Below are positions 12,314-19,488 of a stretch of 38,308 nt of DNA, one piece after another. The notes under the pieces are model-generated. The model ran no database searches. It was given only the letters and a program-made list of their open reading frames with translations, and was not told where the DNA came from. The stretch is from the IMG/VR virus record IMGVR_UViG_3300048033_001074, positions 1-38,308 of that record. One strand, written 5' to 3'. A program made the position numbers and the translations under genes. Numbering within the stretch: the stretch's first letter is position 1; each line of letters begins with the position of its first letter. This stretch comes from a virus.

Positions 12314-12596
12314 TCTTTTTCTCCAATTGCTTAATTCGTTCTTCTAGTTCATCAATCTTTGATGTTATCTTAGGGTAGTTTCTACGCCATGCGTTAGGGT
12401 CATTCTGTAACCAGGTCCAACCCCAACGAATTGCAAGATGTTCTAGTAGTGCATCAAACTTTGTTACACCCCATGTCGCCATTCTCGTATCTTTAAACCA
12501 GAACAAGAATGCCGCACCAAATAGAGAACCTGCTATACTAGTGTAAATCCAGAGACGGTCGCCCGCCATCTGTTGTATCATTTCCCACATTGACAA
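12306..12596 (-). CDS. membrane protein with cytoplasmic coiled tail (96 aa)
   Basis: A single hydrophobic helix (about residues 15-34) is followed by ALLEHLAIRWGWTWLQND and a short C-terminal coiled coil (KIDELEERIKQLEKK). I associate this pattern with marine T4-like phages where it is of unknown function. It starts 19 bases before the end of the lipase gene. Holin or antiholin activity is possible given the neighbours. Confidence 0.6.
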   Translation of the reverse strand: MSMWEMIQQMAGDRLWIYTSIAGSLFGAAFLFWFKDTRMATWGVTKFDALLEHLAIRWGWTWLQNDPNAWRRNYPKITSKIDELEERIKQLEKKND

Positions 12597-13336
12597 TCGC
12601 CTCCGCAGTTATTATCACTCTTACATTCAGTGTACTTGACATAGTATTTCATACTATGGTCATAGAACCCATCAAAGAATTGAAACTTCTTTATTGCGGA
12701 CCATCTTCCTCTGAGTTTATCTTTGAAGCGTTGCCAGTAGGTAAGGGTTCTAATATTTCCGTAGTGATTGATGTATCTTGCCACGCTGTGGTGACGATAT
12801 CCAAGCAATAGGAATGGGACGGTCGGTACAGCGTCATTGTTATTAACATGCCTGTAATGAGTGATATTACAATTTTGAACAAACTTTTTACTCCCTACTC
12901 TAGGCGAACCGTATGTATATAAGCACTTTACTTCTTCCTGTATTCTGCTTGCAAATATAGTTGCCATTGCTCCACCCAACGAATGTCCCGTAATAAAGAG
13001 TGGTCTTGTCTTTGGTCTTTTTTCTAGTATTACTTCAAGTTTACCCCAGACTTTATCAACTTCAGTTTGGAATCCATTATGCACGAACCCACCGATTTGA
13101 CCTCTGTCTGGAATAGCATTCAGGTCTGCCGCCAAGTCACTCATTTGTGTTGGTTCAGTACCTCTGAATGCTACTACCATCTCATGTTTATTTGACACCA
13201 CATAGCATTGGGCACCATCAATGTCGATGAATTTAATGCTAGTATATCCTAGCGATTTGAACTTAGCAGTACCTTCTTCTTTTTGTAAGTATGCCGTCTC
13301 TGCCATAACAGCCATGCGGTGACAATTTTCTAACAT
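12578..13336 (-). CDS. class 3 lipase (alpha/beta hydrolase, 252 aa)
   Basis: The nucleophile motif GHSLGG (S119), VAFRGT (oxyanion-hole strand, residues 55-60), TYGSPRVGS (141-149), D168 in NNNDAVPTVP, and H227 in YDHSMKYY make a complete Ser-Asp-His triad of the lipase_3 family. Such enzymes hydrolyse acylglycerols or phospholipids. No signal peptide is seen, so it probably acts from inside or after membrane leakage. The last 16 residues are cysteine-rich (CKSDNNCGGDCQCGK), unusual for the family and possibly a metal site. It sits between the EF-hand and small membrane proteins, suggesting a part in membrane breakdown at lysis. Confidence 0.88.
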   Translation of the reverse strand: MLENCHRMAVMAETAYLQKEEGTAKFKSLGYTSIKFIDIDGAQCYVVSNKHEMVVAFRGTEPTQMSDLAADLNAIPDRGQIGGFVHNGFQTEVDKVWGKLEVILEKRPKTRPLFITGHSLGGAMATIFASRIQEEVKCLYTYGSPRVGSKKFVQNCNITHYRHVNNNDAVPTVPFLLLGYRHHSVARYINHYGNIRTLTYWQRFKDKLRGRWSAIKKFQFFDGFYDHSMKYYVKYTECKSDNNCGGDCQCGK

Positions 13337-13345
13337 AGATACCTC

Positions 13346-13672
13346 TTATTTTTTCAATGCGTCTGCACCAAAGAATGCTGAAACCAATACAGCAATGGAT
13401 GCAAAGTATGTTGGAGCGATATCTGCGATAAGACCTGCGGCATTCTCTAATCCCAACCATGCAGTCAATACGATACCCATTGGGTATACAAGTAGACCAA
13501 TTAGTGAGAACCAAGCCATCTTACGAATAGCGTCTCTTTGAGCGTCTTTGTCTTCAAGTGCTTTACGCTTAAACTCTAGGTGCATTTCCATTTCTTCTTT
13601 TGAAATGTGTCCATCGCCGTTGGCATCAATACCCGCAACTGCGTCTGCATCAATAGTTTTTTTATCTGTCAT
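13346..13672 (-). CDS. EF-hand membrane protein, holin candidate (108 aa)
   Basis: Residues 16-27 (DANGDGHISKEE) are a perfect EF-hand calcium loop: D16, N18, D20, G21, I23, E27. After a charged helix come two membrane helices (about residues 52-72 and 83-104). A two-helix membrane protein within a lysis block is a good holin candidate, and the single EF-hand raises the possibility of calcium control. GGAG lies upstream. EF-hand plus two helices is a combination I have seen in marine phages without experimental function. Confidence 0.75.
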   Translation of the reverse strand: MTDKKTIDADAVAGIDANGDGHISKEEMEMHLEFKRKALEDKDAQRDAIRKMAWFSLIGLLVYPMGIVLTAWLGLENAAGLIADIAPTYFASIAVLVSAFFGADALKK

Positions 13673-13687
13673 TTTATTATTCTCCTT

Positions 13688-14158
13688 TTATTTACTTAAA
13701 TCACGGTTGTCCCATGAACCTGTTTCATAACAACCTGCAGGAATAGTGTCTTTGTAGTTCACACCTGCTTCAAATCCATTTTTAGTACGTTTGATGTATG
13801 AACTTTCAAACGCATTCTCTCTGGGTTTACCCCAACAGCGATTATTACTTTGCCCAGGATAACGATATCTTGGGTTGTGCTTTAAGAAGTCCTGAAATTC
13901 TGCATACTCCTTAGCAACGATTTTTCTTTTTACTGCATTAGTACATACTGATGCTTGATTCCAATCGAAGTTGTTTATTCTTTCTTCAACAGGTGCATCC
14001 CACTGATACCCAAAATGTTGTAAGCAGTTTTTAACTCCTTCATTGTATTCTGAAGCACTTAATTCTTTTACAAATACGAATGTACCAATAATCGCTACAG
14101 TAGTAACAAGAATGAAGAATTTAATCTTGTCAGATGTTGAACCATTCCAGTCATTCAT
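13688..14158 (-). CDS. single-helix anchored protein with cysteines (156 aa)
   Basis: The start at 14158 has GGAG upstream and overlaps the CPGY-repeat gene by eight bases; the longer frame from 14194 is inside that gene. One N-terminal hydrophobic helix (about residues 14-33) precedes a soluble part with four cysteines (KNCLQHFGYQW, SVCTNAV, NRCWGK, AGCYETG), suggesting disulfides outside the cytoplasm. No family recognised. Confidence 0.65.
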   Translation of the reverse strand: MNDWNGSTSDKIKFFILVTTVAIIGTFVFVKELSASEYNEGVKNCLQHFGYQWDAPVEERINNFDWNQASVCTNAVKRKIVAKEYAEFQDFLKHNPRYRYPGQSNNRCWGKPRENAFESSYIKRTKNGFEAGVNYKDTIPAGCYETGSWDNRDLSK

Positions 14159-15977
14159 TTTCTTTCTCCATATAGTAGTTATTGGTATCGGCATTTTCAG
14201 AAGGGTATTGCATGTCTACCATTTTATTATGCAAAATCTGTTGTGCTAGACCATTTCTTAAAGCACTTCTATTCTGCGGTATTTCTACATCTTTATACCA
14301 ATCTTCATCTTTATAGAATTCATCTTGAGGAATAGTTCTGTTGTTGTATTCATTGAATTCAATATTGACGCCCATCAATGTTATAATTTCTGATTGGTTT
14401 GCATCTGCATCAACCATCAACTCATCCATTTTATTTTCGATAGATTCCTGTATACTTTCAGCAACAGTCTTTTCTGCATCATCGACACTATCACTACCCA
14501 TGTCCATCTTTGCGGTGTCAACCATCTGTTGAATTCTTTCTCTGATTATTCTTTTAGAAAGACTATTATAATTTTGTTCCTGTAGTCCCGCAATTACTGT
14601 TGCTCCTCCTGATAGTTCAGGATTATCAAATAGAGGATTTATATTTGTGCCCATCTGCTGTTCTAAATCTGTAATTCCATTCTGCCCAACTTTGGGTCCA
14701 TTTGTTCCTGATAATGAACCGAAGCCGTTGTTGATTTCGATACCACTTTGTTGTTGTGCATTAGCATTGCTTTCTGGAGAACCAAAATTCATATCAGTAG
14801 ATGGCATTCCAGAATCCGCCGCTGTCATACCCGTCTTATCAACTGACTGTCCTGTACTAGAATTTCCCGAACTCATAGAACCAGTCGGTCCACCTGGGGT
14901 TTGAACTTGCCCAGTAGCAGAGATTGTTCCGCCTGTACCTTCAATACTGTTGTCTAATCCTGTTGGGTCACCAACTCCGTTTGTTGCAGAGTTTCCTAAT
15001 ATACCCAATTTAGATAATGCACCTATCACTTCACTAGGAGACATACTATCAAGGTCAAGTTCGTTTGCTTCTTCTAGTGCGGCTGTTTCTGTATCAGAAC
15101 TTGCTTGTGCTTGTTCTTCAACCACAGCAACACTTTCTTCTACAGCATCAACTTGCTCTTCTATTATGGCAACTGGTTCCGGCGCTTCAACTATGGGCGT
15201 GGGTGCAGTTTCTTGTTGTACAAATTGTTCATCAAGTGTGAGTCCAGAACCCGTGTCTTCCGCCACTTCTTCACCGAATGTCTCTTCTACAAACGAAGGT
15301 TCGGGTTCAATATATTCAGCAATGTCACTACCATCATTTGCGGGAACACCATCATCAACAACATCTGAACCATCATTTACATTAGTTCCTGTTGGTTCTT
15401 CTTGTATCATTTGTAGTGCATATGCTTCATTATAACCAGGACACGATTGGTCGTATAGTGCATTTGAAGTACATTGCAATTCTAGGTATGCTTGAGCATA
15501 ACCAGGACAAGATTGGTCATACAATGCGTTTGTACTACACATGAAACTAAAGTATGCTTCTTGGTAACCAGGACATGATGCATCGTTAAGTGGGTTTGAG
15601 CAATCAATTTTGACAGTACCCATCTCTGAATAATAATCAACAAAGATTAATTCATCGCTTTGATATGGACCGTCCGCCCACCAACTACAAGACTGCGCCC
15701 CGTTTGTCCCGTAGACAAGAGTTTTCTGTCCGCCATAATCATAGATTTGACAGAATTGGTCGTTGCTATAATCGCCATCATTTTCACCGCTACCAGGAAA
15801 CCACTGCCAGTTTTCTAACACAGCACCAGTATAGTAGTTTGTGAGAATGTCGTCCTTATAGTAAGTAACGTCATTCCCCCAATCATAATTGTTGTAGTTA
15901 GCGAAGGCTGGGTTAGAGAAGAAGGAACAACAAAGCACCAACACCCAGACCACCCAGGAATGATTTTTCATCAACAT
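14151..15977 (-). CDS. exported CPGY-repeat surface protein (608 aa)
   Basis: A signal peptide (to about residue 26, NPAFA) precedes an aromatic-rich domain (27-125). Then come three tandem units of about 21 residues, C126 to M190, each with N-x-L-x-D-x-S-C-P-G-Y-x-x-A-Y and two cysteines (15408-15602). Residues 195-330 are acidic and low in complexity, 330-450 rich in G, S, T and N, and the C-terminal 150 residues are helical and acidic. The layout fits a secreted or outer-surface protein with disulfide-bonded repeats. Its start is overlapped by the N/T-rich gene by 65 bases. Function unknown; a virion fibre part cannot be excluded. Confidence 0.7.
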   Translation of the reverse strand: MLMKNHSWVVWVLVLCCSFFSNPAFANYNNYDWGNDVTYYKDDILTNYYTGAVLENWQWFPGSGENDGDYSNDQFCQIYDYGGQKTLVYGTNGAQSCSWWADGPYQSDELIFVDYYSEMGTVKIDCSNPLNDASCPGYQEAYFSFMCSTNALYDQSCPGYAQAYLELQCTSNALYDQSCPGYNEAYALQMIQEEPTGTNVNDGSDVVDDGVPANDGSDIAEYIEPEPSFVEETFGEEVAEDTGSGLTLDEQFVQQETAPTPIVEAPEPVAIIEEQVDAVEESVAVVEEQAQASSDTETAALEEANELDLDSMSPSEVIGALSKLGILGNSATNGVGDPTGLDNSIEGTGGTISATGQVQTPGGPTGSMSSGNSSTGQSVDKTGMTAADSGMPSTDMNFGSPESNANAQQQSGIEINNGFGSLSGTNGPKVGQNGITDLEQQMGTNINPLFDNPELSGGATVIAGLQEQNYNSLSKRIIRERIQQMVDTAKMDMGSDSVDDAEKTVAESIQESIENKMDELMVDADANQSEIITLMGVNIEFNEYNNRTIPQDEFYKDEDWYKDVEIPQNRSALRNGLAQQILHNKMVDMQYPSENADTNNYYMEKENE

Positions 15978-16998
15978 CTAATTTTTCTCTTTTTTCAACT
16001 TTAGTTGGGTCATCGCCGTTAGCAATTGCTTCTTTGACTGCTTCGATGTATTCTTGTCTTAGTTGGTACTCTTCAGCATCAGGTCTTAGTTCAGGCATCA
16101 ACGTCCAAGCCGCTGTTGCTTCTTCACCAATATCACCCATAAACGGACAAGGCGTACCTGCCATTTCCATTGCACCAAAGACACGTTCATCCTGACACAT
16201 CACGGAAACCGCGGCGACTTTCATACCCATATCGTATAATGTTTTTGATAATTTCAAACGTTCACAGTTCATATCTCTTACAGTACCACCAGCGGCGATA
16301 CCTAAGATTTGTGTTTGAACTGCACCAGACCTACCAACAGAACACATATCAATATTGTTTGCACTTATGTTTGGTGCAATAGCACTTGGTGGAGGAGACT
16401 TAATCTCTTGCTCAATCTTTGAAGTGTTGTTGTTATTGTTGTTATTTGTGTTTGTATTTTCATTCTTACTAGTGCTATCAACAGTAGTATTGTTTGTGTT
16501 ATTATTTGTATTCGTGTTGTTACTAGTAATATCACTTGTATTATTATTCGTGTTTGTATTCGTATTATTCGAAGTGCTATTAATAGTTGCATTCGAAGTT
16601 TCGTTTACGGTCGTGTTATTTGTGTTATTATTCGTATTGTTCGAAGTAATATCACTTGTGCTTGTGTTTACATTTGTGTTTGTATTGGTATTATTAGTAC
16701 CACCAGACAGAATGTTATTGTTTGTGTTGGTTGAAGTTGATGTGTTAATATTAGTGTTTGTAGCATCTACTGTGCTAGTATTAACATTCGTGTTATTGTT
16801 TGTAGCACTAATGGTACTAGTATTAGTATTATTGTTAGTGTTTGTGCTAACGTTTGTGTTCGTGTTATCTGTTGTGCTATTCACCGTTGTAGTGTTAGTG
16901 TTAGTGTTGTCTGTGACAATCGCATCTTGTGCAATTGCAGAACTTCCTAAAACACTCAACATGAATGCACCAAGCACGATTAAACTCTGCTTTTTCAT
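15913..16998 (-). CDS. exported Asn/Thr-rich repeat protein (361 aa)
   Basis: Signal peptide 1-23 (SSAIA). Residues 30-192 (16423-16911) consist almost only of N and T with some S, V, D and I, in short TNTN-type runs; a longer unit beginning SDITSNNTN occurs twice (about 115 and 155). Residues 215-300 form a conserved-looking domain with four cysteines (CSVGRSGAVQTQ, MNCERLKLSKTLYDMGMK, MCQDERV, GTPCPFMGDIG) of a type I recall from marine phages without function. The C terminus (LGVGALLFLLL) is hydrophobic and may anchor it. First gene of the minus block; a late promoter lies at 17127-17134. Confidence 0.7.
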   Translation of the reverse strand: MKKQSLIVLGAFMLSVLGSSAIAQDAIVTDNTNTNTTTVNSTTDNTNTNVSTNTNNNTNTSTISATNNNTNVNTSTVDATNTNINTSTSTNTNNNILSGGTNNTNTNTNVNTSTSDITSNNTNNNTNNTTVNETSNATINSTSNNTNTNTNNNTSDITSNNTNTNNNTNNTTVDSTSKNENTNTNNNNNNNTSKIEQEIKSPPPSAIAPNISANNIDMCSVGRSGAVQTQILGIAAGGTVRDMNCERLKLSKTLYDMGMKVAAVSVMCQDERVFGAMEMAGTPCPFMGDIGEEATAAWTLMPELRPDAEEYQLRQEYIEAVKEAIANGDDPTKVEKREKLDVDEKSFLGGLGVGALLFLLL

Positions 16999-17028
16999 GG
17001 GTTCTCTCTATTTCTTTAAGAAAAGGGG

Positions 17029-17057
17029 TTGACATAATAAATAACTTGTGTTATACT
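17029..17057 (+). promoter_or_regulatory. sigma70-type promoter of the SleB-like gene
   Basis: TTGACA (17029-17034), 17 bases, TATACT (17052-17057), 36 bases before the ATG at 17093. Confidence 0.8.
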
Positions 17058-17092
17058 ACACGAAGTTGAAATAAAATAAAGGATTTGGTCAT

Positions 17093-17671
17093 ATGCAATC
17101 AAAGCATAAATCAAGTATTACACGACTATTTATAGTTTTGGGGGTCCTAACATCAGGTTTTTATGTAAATAATAATGAACTTCATGCAGATACACGCCCA
17201 TATGAAGTTCCTCCTCCGCTGATTTCAGTCACAGAAACTCCGCAGTTTGATTTTGAAGAGATTGAATGTCTTGCACTAAATGCATACTTTGAGGCTGGGA
17301 TTGAAGGTTATGCCGGGAAGTTGGCAGTATCGAATGTTGTAATCAACAGAGTTAAATCCCCCAACTTCCCAGATACAATTTGTGGAGTTGTACAGCAAGG
17401 TCGATATCATGCAAATGGTCAGCCCAAAAGAAATCAGTGTCAGTTCTCTTGGTGGTGTGATGGTAAGTCAGACAATCCTTATGAGGGTCAAGCATGGGAG
17501 GATTCAAAGAAAATCGCACTAGATGTTTATGCATCAAATTTGAATAATGCAAATTCTCCTCTTGACATTACAGAAGGTTCCCTGTATTATCATGCAGATT
17601 ATGTTGTCCCATATTGGGCAAAGTCTATGAAACGTGTAGTCAAAATCGACACGCACATATTTTACAAATAG
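17093..17671 (+). CDS. exported SleB-like cell-wall hydrolase (192 aa)
   Basis: After a signal or anchor segment (about residues 10-25) comes the Hydrolase_2 domain: ECLALNAYFEA with the catalytic glutamate E68, then LAVSNVVINRVKS, FPDTICGVVQQG and CQFSWWCDGK. The family includes spore-cortex lytic enzyme SleB and phage endolysins cutting the glycan strand. Length is normal for a phage copy. AAAGGA precedes the ATG. The 5' end of the coding sequence contains an antisense late promoter. It is transcribed with thyX and the replication genes rather than with the minus-strand lysis block. Confidence 0.88.
   Translation: MQSKHKSSITRLFIVLGVLTSGFYVNNNELHADTRPYEVPPPLISVTETPQFDFEEIECLALNAYFEAGIEGYAGKLAVSNVVINRVKSPNFPDTICGVVQQGRYHANGQPKRNQCQFSWWCDGKSDNPYEGQAWEDSKKIALDVYASNLNNANSPLDITEGSLYYHADYVVPYWAKSMKRVVKIDTHIFYK
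17127..17134 (-). promoter_or_regulatory. late promoter for the minus-strand surface/lysis block
   Basis: Exact TATAAATA on the minus strand, inside the first codons of the SleB-like gene, 129 bases upstream of the N/T-rich gene start at 16998. No better promoter is visible between. Confidence 0.65.
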
Positions 17672-17680
17672 GAAATATAA

Positions 17681-18370
17681 ATGACAGATACCGCAGTACG
17701 TCTTATCTCATACTCCCAAGTACCCGATGGAGATTTCATTGGTCTTGACGATATGCAAGAATTGATTGCATATTGTGCGAGGGTTTCTAATCCAGCAAAT
17801 CAAATGAACAGCGAAACTTCAGAGAAACTAATTAAGTATCTCATTAAACATGCACACTGGTCACCACTAGAAATGGTATCAGCATGTTTAGAGATTGATA
17901 CGACCCGTGACATTGCACACCAAGTTGTACGTCACCGCTCATTCGCATTCCAAGAATTCTCACAACGATATGCAGACCCAGCCAGTATGGGTGACCAGTT
18001 TGTAATCCGTGAAGCACGTTTGCAAGATACTAAGAACCGCCAAAACTCGATTGAGATGGACAGTGAAGACGCAACACAGCGCATCATTGCAGAGACTTGG
18101 GTAGAAGCGCAACAAGAAGTTATTGACCTAGCAAAGCGTACCTATGAGTGGGCGATTGATAACGGTATTGCAAAAGAGCAAGCACGTTGCATTTTGCCAG
18201 AAGGTCTAACAAAGACACGGTTGTATATGAATGGTACATTGCGTTCATGGGTTCATTACATTGAACTTCGTGGTGCGAATGGTACTCAAAAAGAACATAT
18301 GGAAATCGCTCACGCATGTGCAAAAGTTATTGCGGAAGTATTTCCTATGATTAACACCCTTGACACATAA
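17681..18370 (+). CDS. thyX: flavin-dependent thymidylate synthase ThyX (229 aa)
   Basis: The ThyX signature RHRX7S is present as RHRSFAFQEFS (residues 84-94), followed by QRYADP. The C-terminal part has GLTKTRLYMNGTLRSWVHYI, which shapes the dUMP and flavin sites. The enzyme makes dTMP from dUMP with methylenetetrahydrofolate and NADPH. Full family length. It starts ten bases after the SleB-like gene with GGAAAT upstream and leads into the replication genes, so it likely supports phage DNA synthesis. Confidence 0.95.
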   Translation: MTDTAVRLISYSQVPDGDFIGLDDMQELIAYCARVSNPANQMNSETSEKLIKYLIKHAHWSPLEMVSACLEIDTTRDIAHQVVRHRSFAFQEFSQRYADPASMGDQFVIREARLQDTKNRQNSIEMDSEDATQRIIAETWVEAQQEVIDLAKRTYEWAIDNGIAKEQARCILPEGLTKTRLYMNGTLRSWVHYIELRGANGTQKEHMEIAHACAKVIAEVFPMINTLDT

Positions 18371-18386
18371 ATGAAAGTAGTATACA

Positions 18387-18548
18387 ATGACAGATGAAAA
18401 TGAAAGCAAAGAGTATGTGAAGAATACCAAGTCTAAGGTTATTCCTAAGACATACTTTGCAACAAAAGAGGACTTGGATAACCCAAGAATGAGACACGGT
18501 AGTTCTCAACTTGGTGTTTATAAAAATATTAAAACCTGGAGAAAATAA
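18387..18548 (+). CDS. small basic protein (53 aa)
   Basis: A short frame fills the gap between thyX and the gp33-like gene, ending TAATG with a one-base overlap. The product (start MTDENESKEYVKN, end NIKTWRK) is basic and polar. In T4 the small dsbA gene occupies the place just before 33, but I see no clear sequence similarity. The ribosome site is weak. Confidence 0.5.
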   Translation: MTDENESKEYVKNTKSKVIPKTYFATKEDLDNPRMRHGSSQLGVYKNIKTWRK

Positions 18549-18784
18549 TGCAAGAAGAGACTATTGTGGTAGATATGAAGCGGGAAGAGTTTAGTGTAAA
18601 ACTGAAGCAATATGTCACGGAAATGAACATGGCATATATTGATGCAGTTATTAAGTTGTGTGAAGAAAATGGTCTTGAATATGAGCAGGTTCCTAGTCTC
18701 ATTGATGCAAAAACTAAGATGTTCATTGAAAATGAATATCGTGAAATGAACTATTTGCCTAGGGTTGCACAGTTACCACTATGA
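18548..18784 (+). CDS. 33: gp33-like late transcription co-activator (78 aa)
   Basis: The core MNMAYIDAVIKLCEENGLEYEQVPSLID (residues about 28-55, quoted in outline) resembles the short gp33 of marine T4-like phages: a helix ending in AV..C...NGL.....V..LI. It stands directly before gp59 and gp32, as in T4 (33-59-32). In T4, gp33 binds RNA polymerase and links late promoters to the sliding clamp. At 78 residues it is shorter than T4 gp33 (112). Sequence similarity is modest; synteny carries much of the call. Confidence 0.65.
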   Translation: MQEETIVVDMKREEFSVKLKQYVTEMNMAYIDAVIKLCEENGLEYEQVPSLIDAKTKMFIENEYREMNYLPRVAQLPL

Positions 18785-19386
18785 ACGGATTTGAAGCGTA
18801 TAAAGAATATCTTGCAATAAAGAACCATTTTTCCCTTGACAGTTATGACTATATCAAGTATAATGGACGTATATCAGCAAGTGAAGCAAGTTTCTTAAAA
18901 CGCAGAGATAAGTTCTTCTTCACAAAACTGGGTAGGAGGTTTGATAGACAAGAAGAGTTGCGAGACTTTCTTGTGTCTAACTTCTTACATAATGAGAAGA
19001 TATGGGTGGGAAATCTTCTGGACGAAAAGCATTTGGATGTGTATAAGGCTTGGTTGAAAAAACAACAGTCACTAACATATGTTTTGCGTTCTGATTTCTC
19101 AACTATATTGTCTTTCTTGGACAACCACGATGTAACTTTCGATGGGCTGTTTCAACCGAGAGACAATGAGTTACCTTTGCTATTGCAGTTGCAACAAGAA
19201 GATACCATAGAGGTTGAAACTTTGATTGTGATGGACAAGGTATTAAACTTCTTTAGACGTTGGGATAAGAAAGTAGAAGATGATATCTTCTACCCAATTG
19301 TTCGTAAGCGTATAAAGAAGTATGAGGGTTTTATTGATTATGATATCAGTAAAGCAAAATCTTTAATGAAAGAGGTTTTCACTTGA
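18781..19386 (+). CDS. 59: gp59-like loader of replicative helicase (201 aa)
   Basis: The segment YDYIKYNGRISASEASFLKRRDKFFFTKL (residues about 21-49) matches T4 gp59 closely in pattern (YDVIKYN...S...KRRDKYFF.KL), followed by a FLVSNF and WVGN stretch as in T4. gp59 loads the gp41 helicase onto gp32-coated forks. Length 201 against 217 in T4. The gene starts in an ATGA overlap with the gp33-like gene. A perfect consensus promoter lies within it at 18836, and its stop TGA is inside the TTGACA box of the gp32 promoter. Confidence 0.88.
   Translation: MNGFEAYKEYLAIKNHFSLDSYDYIKYNGRISASEASFLKRRDKFFFTKLGRRFDRQEELRDFLVSNFLHNEKIWVGNLLDEKHLDVYKAWLKKQQSLTYVLRSDFSTILSFLDNHDVTFDGLFQPRDNELPLLLQLQQEDTIEVETLIVMDKVLNFFRRWDKKVEDDIFYPIVRKRIKKYEGFIDYDISKAKSLMKEVFT
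18836..18864 (+). promoter_or_regulatory. consensus sigma70 promoter inside gene 59
   Basis: TTGACA (18836-18841), 17 bases, TATAAT (18859-18864), a perfect match, 55 bases into the gp59 coding sequence. A transcript from here could give a gp32 message with a long leader. Confidence 0.55.
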
Positions 19387-19413
19387 CAACAGAGATTATT
19401 TGTGATATAAATA
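19383..19413 (+). promoter_or_regulatory. fused early/late promoter of gene 32
   Basis: TTGACA (19383-19388), 17 bases, then TATAAATA (19406-19413). The -10 of a sigma70 promoter and the T4 late box coincide, so both polymerase forms could start here. The leader to 19489 is 70-75 bases, with a small hairpin ACATT/AATGT near 19423. Confidence 0.75.
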
Positions 19414-19488
19414 CAGATATACATTATGTTAATGTGGATACAACGATAAACAGCAATATAGCAATACAACACATATAGGAGAATACAT

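Noticed and set aside
16355-17032. Long plus-strand frame of 225 codons, very hydrophobic (V, L, F)
   Set aside because: It is the antisense of the Asn/Thr-rich gene; the V/L/F content is a mirror of AAT/ACT codons and there is no ribosome site.
18360-18388. TTGACA-17-TACAAT at the end of thyX
   Set aside because: The -10 box overlaps the ATG of the 18387 gene, so its transcript would lack that start; kept only as a weak possibility for gp33.
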